DNA of 64,000 bases from Rhodonellum psychrophilum GCM71 = DSM 17998 (lineage in GTDB: Bacteria; Bacteroidota; Bacteroidia; Cytophagales; Cyclobacteriaceae), in the NCBI RefSeq assembly GCF_000381545.1, contig NZ_KB906676.1, forward strand, positions 62,001 to 126,000. The letters run 5' to 3'. A program made the translations under genes and the position numbers. The notes beneath the pieces were generated by a model. It was given only the letters and a program-made list of their open reading frames with translations, was not told the origin of the DNA and ran no database searches. Shown here piece by piece: positions 8,470 to 16,892 of this stretch (positions are counted from its first letter, which is position 1; every line of letters begins with the position of its first letter).

Positions 8470-9417
8470 AAGCAATGCTTCTTTCAGGGCATTTAATTCA
8501 GCCTTCGAGATTTTAAGGACGGTTCCATGCCGCGTTCCTTTTGGGAATTTGACTTTGTCAGAAACATCGGTCCAGTTGACCAAGTCTTTTGATGCGACGG
8601 CTCCCATGTTTTTTTCGATGTATTTGTCAAAATAGACTACCCACTGATCACCGACTTTGGTGACGGTTGGACCTTCCGCCCAGTAGTCCCCTGTGATGGG
8701 CGTTCCGGCTGGAGAATAGCCAGAAGTCAACGTTTTGCTCTTGGTGATGCGAATGTTTTTTTGTGCAGGCTCGCGTGTTTCGTCCTTCACAAACATCAGG
8801 TATTCGCCACCTTCCTTGATGATGGTGCCATCGATAACGTTGAAACCGGGCTCATACAATAGTGCCGTAGGGCTGAAGGATTTGAAGTCTTTTGTTGTTG
8901 TGAAATACTTGCGGTGGTTGTAGGCGTCTTCCGCATCGGATTGGGTTTCTGGATAGCGCCCGCGGATGGTGGTGGACCAGAAGATCATGTATGTATCCTC
9001 TTTGGCATCGTAGAAGATTTCCGGTGCCCAGGTATTCCTGGCATTGGCTTCATGTTCCATGACCGGTAGGAATTTTTGCCTTGACCAATGGATCAGATCA
9101 GGGGAGGAGGCGTACCCCAGACCTTTTTCATTCCAACTCACGGTCCAAACCATATGGTACATTCCATCGCCGCCTTTGATGATGCAGGGATCCCGCATCA
9201 ATTTATCTCCTCCGGCTGTCGGCACTAGATAGGAACCGCCATCTCCCAAAACTTCCCATTGGTAGCCATCCAGACTGTAGGCATAATGCAGACCATCCTC
9301 ACCATTTCCTGTAAAGTAGGAAAAGAGATAGACCTCCGAATCGCTGGTTTGGGCAGCGCTTTCTTGGTGAAGGAACAGGAGAAATAGAAAGGTGAAAATG
9401 AAATTCGTTTTTGACAT
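8467..9417 (-). CDS. GH43-like five-bladed beta-propeller glycosidase
   Basis: The 316-residue protein has a signal peptide ending ESAAQ. Beta-propeller motifs of GH43 are visible: EVYLFSYFTGNGEDGLHYAY at the start of the mature protein, MRDPCIIKGGDGMYHMVW, ARNTWAPEIFYDAKEDTYMI, and NVIDGTIIKEGGEYLMF with an acidic residue. GH43 enzymes remove arabinofuranose, xylose or galactose side chains. The opening YLFSYFxGN block also starts the first half of the tandem GH43 at 54803-56704, so the two form a subgroup. Arabinan or galactan side chains of rhamnogalacturonan I are the likely target, by inference. Confidence 0.82.
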   Translation of the reverse strand: MSKTNFIFTFLFLLFLHQESAAQTSDSEVYLFSYFTGNGEDGLHYAYSLDGYQWEVLGDGGSYLVPTAGGDKLMRDPCIIKGGDGMYHMVWTVSWNEKGLGYASSPDLIHWSRQKFLPVMEHEANARNTWAPEIFYDAKEDTYMIFWSTTIRGRYPETQSDAEDAYNHRKYFTTTKDFKSFSPTALLYEPGFNVIDGTIIKEGGEYLMFVKDETREPAQKNIRITKSKTLTSGYSPAGTPITGDYWAEGPTVTKVGDQWVVYFDKYIEKNMGAVASKDLVNWTDVSDKVKFPKGTRHGTVLKISKAELNALKEALL

Positions 9418-9492
9418 ATTCTGGATTTTGAAAAGTAAGGATAAGCCAATGATCCGGTATTGGCAAGCTTTTTCTATTCACTAAAAGTTTTT

Positions 9493-9511
9493 TGCAGGAT
9501 AGTCCAGCACA
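9493..9511 (+). promoter_or_regulatory. Putative pectin-regulon operator in GH43/GH105 divergent region
   Basis: Plus-strand reading TGCAGGATAGTCCAGCACA, 16 of 19 to consensus. It lies 75 bp upstream of GH43 but in the opposite orientation to the other copies relative to that gene. It points toward GH105, 460 bp away, and directly abuts repeat copy B, which may have separated it from GH105. Confidence 0.5.
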
Positions 9512-9516
9512 GTTGA

Positions 9517-9684
9517 ACCGAAATATGCGATGGTTTCCTGATGGCTTTTAATTGCATGTAAATCAGACTATTTGGAGAATAAAACAAAGTGCCGATGTGG
9601 TGAAGTCAAAAACAGTATGCGATGACTGCTTATTCGGTGTTTTCTGGCTGGAATAGAACTGGTGATGCATACTACGGATTGAAA
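9517..9684 (+). repeat. 170-bp intergenic repeat, copy B
   Basis: Same block order as copy A: ACCGAAATATGCGATGG, then AAATCAGACTATTTGGAGAAT, then GATGTGGTGAAGTCAAAAAC, then GGCTGGAATAGAACTGG, ending GATGCATACTACGG. The ends form an imperfect inverted repeat (CCG, three or four bases, then ATGC). It sits in the divergent promoter region of GH43 and GH105. Confidence 0.75.
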
Positions 9685-9971
9685 AGTGTTTTTTTAAACC
9701 TAAACTTTGGGTTTTTTGGCTGTGAAAATCTTGACTTTGTCCTTTTGTAGCCTACTGAGTTCATTTACTTATTTGCTATTCATGTGTTTTTTGGAAACCC
9801 TCTCGGGATGATTTTATATGAATTCGGGATAGTACAGGACAGGCCATAAAAATCTGGAAGTTACTTTTATCACAATCAAAATAAACTATTCCCATTTGGA
9901 CCCGATTTGTGCATTCCAATTCTTCTACTGCAGCACTCAACCCGATGAAACCAATTTTACCTTTTGATTTT
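9685..9971 (+). promoter_or_regulatory. GH105 upstream region with operator at 9823-9841
   Basis: The stretch between repeat B and the GH105 ATG holds an operator-like site at 9823-9841, TTCGGGATAGTACAGGACA (17 of 19 to consensus), 130 bp before the start. A second CGGGAT element lies about 30 bp further upstream. A short palindrome AAACCTAAACTTTGGGTTT lies near 9697. No separate gene is visible. Confidence 0.5.
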
Positions 9972-11225
9972 ATGTACAAGAACAAAAAGACATTCAGCAT
10001 ATTTCTCATCCTTTGTTTTTTAGGGGCTCCGATTTTTGCGCAGCAATCTATTCAAGAAGATGAGGCAGTGGTCCGAAAAGTGGCGGATTTCATTCTCAGC
10101 GAAACGGTACTTGGCTTTAAGGACGAAAAAGGAAAGGAGTTTAAGGATTTCAAAACCATCCCAAAGGAACTCGAAGTAGGTTTTGCCTCCAAATATGGGG
10201 AATGGCATTACACGAACGGAGTTATCAATCTTGCGATGATGCATCTTTCCAAGCTTACCGGTGAGCAGCAATATTTTGATTTTGCCAAAAACCATATCGC
10301 CTTTGGATTTGACAATTATAAATTTTTTCAAAACAGGTTTAAGAATGACAGACCGCACCACCGCTATCCCCTGGGACAGTTGTGGACGATGCTGGAATTG
10401 GATGATTTTGGCGCTATTTCAGCCAGTATGTTGGAAGTGATGGCGCAAGTGGACAGGCAGGACTATAAGGACTACATCGTGAATGGAGCTGAAAGAATGT
10501 CAAAAGGCCAGGTGCGGCTGTATGACCAGACTTTGGTGCGGACATTTCCACAGGAGATGACTTTGTGGGCGGATGACTTGTATATGAGTGTCCCTTTCTT
10601 GTCCAGATTGGCTGTTTATACCGGAGAAAACAAATACTTCGACGATGCCATCTTGCAGATTTTGAATTTTGACAAGTATTTGTGGAATGCTTCAAATGGG
10701 CTTTATTATCATTGCTATTACAGTGATACCGAAGAAAATGGAGTAGCCCATTGGGCAAGAAGCAATGGATGGTTGGTGTTGGCGCAGGTGCACCTTTTGG
10801 AAAGATTGCCGGAAGGATACCCAGGCAAAGAGAAAGTCAGAAAAAACCTAGAAAAACAATTGATTGGACTTTCGCGGTATCAGGACAGCGATGGACTTTG
10901 GAGACAATTATTGGATAAAAACGATTCTTATCAGGAAACCTCCGCATCAGCGATGTTTGTACAGGGATTTGCAAAAGCCATCAATGAAGGTTGGATAGAC
11001 AAGCGTTTTGCTCCTGTGGCCCTGAGGGGTTGGGAAGGATTGAAGAAAATCATGATCACCGAAGATGGACAAGTGAAGGACATTTGCGTAGGCACCGGAA
11101 TCAGCGACGACCTGGTTTTTTATTATACAAGACCAGCCAGGGCAAATGAAAAGCATGGGGTGGGTTCTGTTATTGACGCGGGGATTGAAGTGATTAAATT
11201 GAAGGAATCGATGGCAAAAAAATAG
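9972..11225 (+). CDS. GH105 unsaturated rhamnogalacturonyl hydrolase (first copy)
   Basis: The enzyme removes the 4,5-unsaturated galacturonyl residue left by rhamnogalacturonan lyases. I chose the ATG at 9972 because it gives a clean signal peptide (MYKNKKTFSIFLILCFLGAP then IFAQ); earlier in-frame ATGs lack one. The product has 417 residues. (alpha/alpha)6-barrel signatures of GH105/GH88 are present: HHRYPLGQLWTMLELDDFGA near 130, LWADDLYMSVPFL with Asp201/Asp202, AHWARSNGWLVLAQ, and QLLDKNDSYQETSASAMF. A related copy at 31619 shares all these motifs. A strong terminator follows at 11297. Confidence 0.93.
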   Translation: MYKNKKTFSIFLILCFLGAPIFAQQSIQEDEAVVRKVADFILSETVLGFKDEKGKEFKDFKTIPKELEVGFASKYGEWHYTNGVINLAMMHLSKLTGEQQYFDFAKNHIAFGFDNYKFFQNRFKNDRPHHRYPLGQLWTMLELDDFGAISASMLEVMAQVDRQDYKDYIVNGAERMSKGQVRLYDQTLVRTFPQEMTLWADDLYMSVPFLSRLAVYTGENKYFDDAILQILNFDKYLWNASNGLYYHCYYSDTEENGVAHWARSNGWLVLAQVHLLERLPEGYPGKEKVRKNLEKQLIGLSRYQDSDGLWRQLLDKNDSYQETSASAMFVQGFAKAINEGWIDKRFAPVALRGWEGLKKIMITEDGQVKDICVGTGISDDLVFYYTRPARANEKHGVGSVIDAGIEVIKLKESMAKK

Positions 11226-11296
11226 TTTTTGCCCAATTGCAATTCATTGAATATAAATTCTCATAGTGAAGATTGATATAGGGTTTTAGTTGTTTG

Positions 11297-11331
11297 AAAA
11301 CCATTCTTTTACTGAAGGAATGGTTTTTTTT
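11297..11331 (+). terminator. Rho-independent terminator after GH105
   Basis: A 10-bp stem AAAACCATTC / GAATGGTTTT with an 11-base loop is followed by a run of T. It lies about 70 bp after the GH105 stop codon. Confidence 0.85.
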
Positions 11332-11468
11332 CATTCACGAATCATCAGATGCCCCAATGGGGTTGAATGGTAGGTCATTCATCCGAAAAAAACATTAACA
11401 ACCCTTTTTTTGAGCAACCAAGAGTCATTTTATTCACATAAAATACAAGAATACAAATCCAGACTGAA

Positions 11469-12764
11469 ATGAAAAAGATCAAATCATCAGCCGCGTACTT
11501 TTTATTGGTGGCAATGTTTGCCTGCAATACGCCAGAGGAAAAAAATTTCAAGCACACTATTTTACTGACCAATGGCTCAGGGCAGGAGCTCAAAGACAAA
11601 GGGGTTTCCATTGGGAAAAATCAATTGGAAATAGCGGAAGGGAAATTCCCATCCTTGAAGAATGCAGAAGGAGGCCTGGTGCCTTCCCAGCTTGACGATG
11701 TCGATGGGGATGGAGAATGGGATGAGCTCTTCTTGGTCACGGATTTTGCTCCTCAGGAATCAAAAACCCTGACGCTGGAATGGGTTGCGCAGCAAGCTGA
11801 ATATACCATCCGTACCAGCGTTCGCTTTGGGAAAAGAGATGCGGCGGATTCTCCTGTTCAGCCAAGGACCGGTGATACGCTTATGGCAAATGGACTTCCC
11901 CGAAGTATTGGGTACCAGCCCTACCAGACGGATGGCCCTTCTTGGGAAAATGACAAAGTCGGATTCCGGCATTATTTTGATGGTAGAAATTCAAAGGATT
12001 TGTTCGGGAAAAAGACTTCAGCCATGAGTCCGAAGGATGTTGGCGTTAATTCAAATGGAGAAGTTGAGGACAATTATCATACGATGGAAGATTGGGGGAG
12101 AGATATTTTGGCAGTTGGGAATTCTGTTGGTCTTGGTGGTTTTACCCTTCTGAAAGATAATAAGCCAGCAAGACTAGGTGTTTTGTTTACTGATTCGGTA
12201 AATAATATAGAGAAATCCACTTTCAGGATTCTATCCGAAGGACCGGTTCGTTCCATCATTCATTTTGAGTACAACAACTGGGATGCGTTTGATCGAAAAT
12301 ATTCAAAAGTAGAAGAAAAAGTGAGCATTGTCCCTGGCATGTATGGGTTCAAAAACGAGGTGAAATTTGATGGATTACAAGGAGACGAGCACATTGCTAT
12401 CGGCTTAGTCAATATCCACAATGATAAGGGAATCAAGCAAATTGATGATTTCGATGACTGGGTAGTCTTAATGACGCATGATGCACAGGGTTATGAGAAA
12501 GAATGGATCATTGGGATGGCTTTGATTCTTCCCAAGGCTCAATTCATAGAAATGATAGAAGCACCGCAGGAGGGAAATGTAACGGATTCGTACTTAGCCA
12601 AAATGAAAACTGTCAATAATGAATCCATAGAATATTACGCTATTGGTGCCTGGGAGTTAAGTGATGAAGGTTTTAGAGATGCAGCATATTTTGAGCAATA
12701 TCTGCGTGATTTAGTCAGTGAAATTCAAGTAGATATTCAAGTGAACAAAATAACCCAAGAATAA
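11469..12764 (+). CDS. DUF4861 family lipoprotein of pectin locus
   Basis: The 431-residue protein starts with a lipoprotein signal (LLVAMFAC, lipobox Cys19). The sequence fits the DUF4861 family: an N-terminal strand ILLTNGSGQELKDKGVSI, LVPSQLDDVDGDGEWDELF, then GFRHYFDGRNSKDLFGKK and EDNYHTMEDWGRDIL. The family is often found in pectin utilisation loci. I know of no firm biochemical role and assign none. The stop codon overlaps the next ATG (TAATG at 12762-12766). It is therefore translationally coupled to the PL22-like gene, which suggests the two act on the same oligosaccharide. Confidence 0.8.
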   Translation: MKKIKSSAAYFLLVAMFACNTPEEKNFKHTILLTNGSGQELKDKGVSIGKNQLEIAEGKFPSLKNAEGGLVPSQLDDVDGDGEWDELFLVTDFAPQESKTLTLEWVAQQAEYTIRTSVRFGKRDAADSPVQPRTGDTLMANGLPRSIGYQPYQTDGPSWENDKVGFRHYFDGRNSKDLFGKKTSAMSPKDVGVNSNGEVEDNYHTMEDWGRDILAVGNSVGLGGFTLLKDNKPARLGVLFTDSVNNIEKSTFRILSEGPVRSIIHFEYNNWDAFDRKYSKVEEKVSIVPGMYGFKNEVKFDGLQGDEHIAIGLVNIHNDKGIKQIDDFDDWVVLMTHDAQGYEKEWIIGMALILPKAQFIEMIEAPQEGNVTDSYLAKMKTVNNESIEYYAIGAWELSDEGFRDAAYFEQYLRDLVSEIQVDIQVNKITQE

Positions 12765-14107
12765 TGAAGAAGACATTTATTTTCACAATCCTATTAAGTG
12801 TTCTTATTGGTGTATGTGAGGTCAAATCACAAATAGGCACACGATTTCCATCAGAAAGAAAAGTTGTAAAAGACTCCGTTACTGGAGTTGACCTAATATT
12901 TTTGACAAGTACTCCAGCGGGTGATTCAAAAATTTATCCTACGCATCCGCAGTGGTCAGCAGATGGAAATTGGTTGATTTTCCGCTCCAATCGCGTCAAA
13001 GGAGAAGCGATGGCAGTGAATGAATCGACAGGTGATATTATCCAAGTGACCGAAGGGGGTTATGATGGCATGTTGACTTTAGCGCGAAAAGAAATGCGAC
13101 TCTATTATATGAGGAAACTGGATGTAGGAGATATGGAAGTTGTTTCGATAGACCTTGCAAAGCTTTTTGCAGATAGCATGACAAAAAAGCTCAAGACAAA
13201 GTCAGTTTATGAAACCATTCATGGGATAGTCCCAAAAGCGATAGGTAATGGTGGAGATATGGCACTAGATGCCGAAGAGAATCAAATCTATTTTAAAACA
13301 AATAAGGAAGAATCTGCAAAACATTTGGCTGAAAATGTGTCAATTGAGCCAATATTTGGGCCAAGGAATATGGGTGCAGGACCAGGAGGTATAGCTTCAA
13401 TGGACTTGAAATCTGGAGAAATTTCCCATGTAGTTTCAGTACCTTTTCAAGTAGGGCATGTTCAAACCAATCCCTGGGCAGCCAATGAGATCATTTTTTG
13501 TTGGGAAACTGGAGGGAAATCTCCTCAGCGAACTTGGACAGTTTTGGCAGATGGAACAGGATTGAGACCATTATATCCCGAGTCTGAATATGAGTGGGTC
13601 ACGCACGAAGCAGTGATCTCCAAAGATGAAGTCGCTATGGCGATAATGGGTCATAGACCAGTTGATTTTGGTACAGAAAATCCCAATGAATCTTCTGCTG
13701 CAAACCCTGGGCAGGAAACATCTTGGGGTCCATCCGGGACGAGAGAGAAACCCACAGGCTTAGCTATTGTCAACATAAGAACAAGAGAGATGAGAATTGA
13801 GGGACAGACAGAAAGCGGAAGTGGCTTATGGCATGTTCATGGATCACCCGATGGGAGATGGGCCGTTGGGGATGATTTTTCCCGCACAATTTATTTGATT
13901 GATAGAAATACCAAGGAGATGAAAATGCTCTCAACTGGTCACAAGACCACCGCCGCTGATCACCCACATCCTACATTCAGTCCCGACGGAACCAAGATCC
14001 AGATACAGTCTGCAATGCTATCGGAAGATGACCGATCGATGAATATATGTATTGTATCGGTTCCTGAACATTGGCTGAAAAGAACATATGATCAGGTTTT
14101 TCAATAA
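12764..14107 (+). CDS. Oligogalacturonate lyase-like beta-propeller (PL22-like)
   Basis: The 447-residue protein has a signal peptide (MKKTFIFTILLSVLIGVCEV). It resembles the seven-bladed TolB/WD40-like propeller of PL22: HPQWSADGNWLIFRSNRV, VGHVQTNPWAANEIIF, GLWHVHGSPDGRWAVGDD, and DHPHPTFSPDGTKIQIQS. The spaced His/Gln residues in the last three blocks correspond to the metal-binding His/Gln set of known oligogalacturonate lyases. PL22 enzymes are often cytoplasmic, whereas this one looks exported. Activity on unsaturated rhamnogalacturonan or digalacturonate products is plausible but unproven. It is coupled to the DUF4861 gene upstream and followed by a terminator. Confidence 0.72.
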   Translation: MKKTFIFTILLSVLIGVCEVKSQIGTRFPSERKVVKDSVTGVDLIFLTSTPAGDSKIYPTHPQWSADGNWLIFRSNRVKGEAMAVNESTGDIIQVTEGGYDGMLTLARKEMRLYYMRKLDVGDMEVVSIDLAKLFADSMTKKLKTKSVYETIHGIVPKAIGNGGDMALDAEENQIYFKTNKEESAKHLAENVSIEPIFGPRNMGAGPGGIASMDLKSGEISHVVSVPFQVGHVQTNPWAANEIIFCWETGGKSPQRTWTVLADGTGLRPLYPESEYEWVTHEAVISKDEVAMAIMGHRPVDFGTENPNESSAANPGQETSWGPSGTREKPTGLAIVNIRTREMRIEGQTESGSGLWHVHGSPDGRWAVGDDFSRTIYLIDRNTKEMKMLSTGHKTTAADHPHPTFSPDGTKIQIQSAMLSEDDRSMNICIVSVPEHWLKRTYDQVFQ

Positions 14108-14147
14108 GAAAAATTAAAAATTTTGAGTGTTTACCGGATCATCTGAG

Positions 14148-14169
14148 AAAGACCCGACTGAGGGTCTTT
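14148..14169 (+). terminator. Hairpin terminator after PL22-like gene
   Basis: AAAGACCC / GGGTCTTT form a perfect 8-bp stem with a 6-base loop, 40 bp after the stop codon. The T-run is weak, as is common in Bacteroidetes. Confidence 0.7.
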
Positions 14170-14181
14170 GCATTGATTAAT

Positions 14182-14216
14182 CCCTTCGTAAACTTTCATT
14201 TAAGGTGAGCGAAGGG
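14182..14216. other. Inverted repeat in GH2 upstream region
   Basis: CCCTTCG at 14182-14188 pairs with CGAAGGG at 14210-14216 across a 21-base loop. It lies between the terminator and repeat copy D. Function is unknown: it may be a second terminator stem or a regulator site. Confidence 0.35.
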
Positions 14217-14250
14217 CCAAAAAAAGAGTTTTAAAAGCAATCGCTATATC

Positions 14251-14420
14251 TTAAACCAGTTTTATGCATTACCATTTCTGTTCAAGTCTGAAATTGCTGA
14301 ATGATCAGTTGGTTATTTACAAACTTTGACCTCATCATATTAGCAATATTTGATATCCTTCAAATAGCTTGATTTTCTTGCAGTTTCAATACCCTTAAGA
14401 AGACGAATGCATATTTCGGT
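14251..14420 (-). repeat. 170-bp intergenic repeat, copy D (inverted)
   Basis: Read on the minus strand it shows the same order of blocks as copies A-C: ACCGAAATATGCATTCG, TTGAAACTGCAAGAAAATCA, CTATTTG, AATATGATGAGGTCAAAG, AACTGATCATTCAGCAATTT, GTAATGCATAAAACTGGTTT. It fills most of the gap upstream of the GH2 gene and is the only copy in reverse orientation. Confidence 0.75.
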
Positions 14421-14471
14421 CAGAAGTGAATTGACCTCTATTCTCAATTGAAATACTTAACCTTCAAAACC

Positions 14472-16817
14472 ATGAAAATACTTACCCTCCTTTTTTCAAT
14501 AGTTTTGTCAACAATCGGTTCAACCCTTTCAGCTCAGACGAGCAGTAGGGAAATATTGAATTTTGACAAAAACTGGAAATTCCAGCTTGATGATATCCAG
14601 GAAGCCAGTTCCCTCGGTTTTGATGACAGCAGATGGCAGTTGGTGGATCTTCCCCATGATTGGAGTATTTTTGGACCCATAGATCGGGACAATCCTTCGG
14701 GAAGGGGCGGGGCATTTTTTCCGGATGGAATTGGCTGGTACAGAAAGAATTTCCAAATGCCGAATGCCGATCAGGGGAAAAGGGTTTTTATAGACTTCGA
14801 TGGCGTGATGGCCAACAGTGAGGTCTGGATCAATGGCGTGCACCTCGGCAAACGCCCATTTGGGTATGTGAGTTTTCGGTATGAACTCACCCCACATTTG
14901 AAATTCGGAGCAGAGAATGTCATTGCCGTCAGGGCAGACAACACCGATCAACCCGCTTCCAGGTGGTATACCGGCGCAGGGATTTATCGTCATGTCAGAT
15001 TGGTTACGACACACGCCATCCACATTGACCAGTGGGGTGTATTTGTAAGTACACCGGATGTGTCTGCAAAAAATGCCAGCATCAAGATCCAAACCAAAGT
15101 GATCAACACCAGTGGCTCCCAAAAAGAAATCATTCTGCTTACTGAAATTGTGGATTCCAAGGGTAAAATACTGCAAAAATTGGAGACCAAACAACGCGTC
15201 CCGGCAGGTGGGTCTTTTGATATTGAACAACAAGCAAATATCAAAAATCCCGAACTTTGGGACATTGCCCAAGGCAATCTTTACCAAGCACTCTCCAAAG
15301 TAATGGATGGTAAAACAGTGATTGATCAGGAGATTACCACTTTTGGGGTGCGGGAATTTAGGTTTGAACCCTCCACAGGTTTTTACATCAATGACAGAAA
15401 CATTAAGATCAAAGGCGTTTGTCTCCATCATGATGGTGGAGGATTGGGTGCTGTCGTTCCCATGAAAGTTTGGGAACGCAGACTCAACCTGCTCAGAGAT
15501 CTTGGCGTAAATGCCATCAGGACTTCACATCATCCCTTTGCGCCCGAATTTTATGAACTCTGCGACAGAATGGGTTTTTTGGTCATGGATGAAACGTTTG
15601 ACACTTGGACAGCTCCAAAAAATCATGCCGAATATGGCTACAACCTTTATTTTGAGGATTGGTGGGAGAGAGATACACGGGATGTCATTTTAAGGGATAG
15701 AAATTACGCTAGCATTTTTAGCTACAGCATCGGAAATGAAATAAGGGATAACCTGGATTCCCCCGATGGTTTCAAAAAATACAAAGACCAGCAGGATTTG
15801 ATCCATTCCTTGGATCCCACCCGTCCGGTAACCATGGGTCTTTTCAGACCAAATTCTCAAAATGTCTATGACAATGGATTTGTGGAAATGATGGATGTGG
15901 TAGGGCAAAACTACCGAGAGGAAGAGCTCGTTGCTGCACACAAGCAAAATCCAGCACGGAAGGTTTTGGGTACCGAAAATGGACATACCAGACAAGCCTG
16001 GCTGGCCCTTCGGGACAATCCCTTTATGGCGGGTCAGTTTTTATGGACGGGGATCGATTATCTGGGAGAGGCGGATTGGCCGGCAATAGTGCATGATTTT
16101 GGTTTGTTGGACAGGATTGGTGGTATGAAAGCCAGGGCTTTGCAACGAAAAAGTTGGTGGACAGATGAGCCTGTCGTGTATGCCGTCAGAAGGGAAACCA
16201 ATGCCGGGGGAGGGGAGTTGGTCCCTGACTGGACGCCAAAGGATTTTGATACCTACGATGTAGCCCATTTGGAGATTTATAGCAATTGTGAAGAAGTGGA
16301 GGTATTCTTAAACGGAAAATCTCAAGGTATTCAAAAAGTCCCTAATGATGCCTCTCCAGTGAATTACAACCTGACATTTGAGAAAGGTATACTGGAAGTA
16401 ATTGGTCGAAACCAAGGAAAGCAAGCGGCCATCCACAACCTACAGACCGCAGGACAGCCTTTTGCAATCAAACTGGTTGCCGATCAGGAAGAAATGAACA
16501 ATGATTGGGATGACGTTACCCACGTGATGGCGTATGTGGTGGATGAAAATGGTGTGAAATGTCCAAATGCTGACAACCTGATTTATTATGAGATTTCCGG
16601 TTCTGGAAAATTGCTTGCCTTAGACAATGGCGACAGGGTCGATCATTCTTCTTCAAAGGGAAAACGCCGGAGAGTATATCGAGGCGAAGGGCTAGCCATC
16701 ATCGGTGCGGAAAGTGGTTCTGGAAAAACCATGTTGAAAGCAGTCTCAAAAGGGCTTCATTCGGATGAGGTGACGATCCAAGTCAAGGAAGTGAAAAAGT
16801 CGAGAAATAAAATTTAG
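14472..16817 (+). CDS. GH2 beta-galactosidase/beta-glucuronidase-type enzyme
   Basis: The ATG at 14472 gives a clear signal peptide (MKILTLLFSIVLSTIGSTLS); an in-frame ATG at 14448 adds 8 residues. Domains in order are: sugar-binding jelly roll (NFDKNWKFQLDD to about 190), immunoglobulin-like middle domain, TIM barrel (KIKGVCLHHDGGGLGAVVPM, then FRTSHHPFAPEFYEL-like segment), and C-terminal beta domains. The acid/base Glu423 lies in YSIGNEIRDN and the nucleophile Glu502 in VLGTENGHTR, both intact. Beta-galactosidase action on galactan side chains of rhamnogalacturonan I is likely, but GH2 members also cut beta-glucuronides. It precedes PL11 by 75 bp and probably shares its transcript. Confidence 0.88.
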   Translation: MKILTLLFSIVLSTIGSTLSAQTSSREILNFDKNWKFQLDDIQEASSLGFDDSRWQLVDLPHDWSIFGPIDRDNPSGRGGAFFPDGIGWYRKNFQMPNADQGKRVFIDFDGVMANSEVWINGVHLGKRPFGYVSFRYELTPHLKFGAENVIAVRADNTDQPASRWYTGAGIYRHVRLVTTHAIHIDQWGVFVSTPDVSAKNASIKIQTKVINTSGSQKEIILLTEIVDSKGKILQKLETKQRVPAGGSFDIEQQANIKNPELWDIAQGNLYQALSKVMDGKTVIDQEITTFGVREFRFEPSTGFYINDRNIKIKGVCLHHDGGGLGAVVPMKVWERRLNLLRDLGVNAIRTSHHPFAPEFYELCDRMGFLVMDETFDTWTAPKNHAEYGYNLYFEDWWERDTRDVILRDRNYASIFSYSIGNEIRDNLDSPDGFKKYKDQQDLIHSLDPTRPVTMGLFRPNSQNVYDNGFVEMMDVVGQNYREEELVAAHKQNPARKVLGTENGHTRQAWLALRDNPFMAGQFLWTGIDYLGEADWPAIVHDFGLLDRIGGMKARALQRKSWWTDEPVVYAVRRETNAGGGELVPDWTPKDFDTYDVAHLEIYSNCEEVEVFLNGKSQGIQKVPNDASPVNYNLTFEKGILEVIGRNQGKQAAIHNLQTAGQPFAIKLVADQEEMNNDWDDVTHVMAYVVDENGVKCPNADNLIYYEISGSGKLLALDNGDRVDHSSSKGKRRRVYRGEGLAIIGAESGSGKTMLKAVSKGLHSDEVTIQVKEVKKSRNKI

Positions 16818-16892
16818 GGATTAGAATTATCTGCGTACATCGGGAGCTCTTGGTGGCCATGAATTGAAGCTTTTGATAAAGACAATAAAAAA

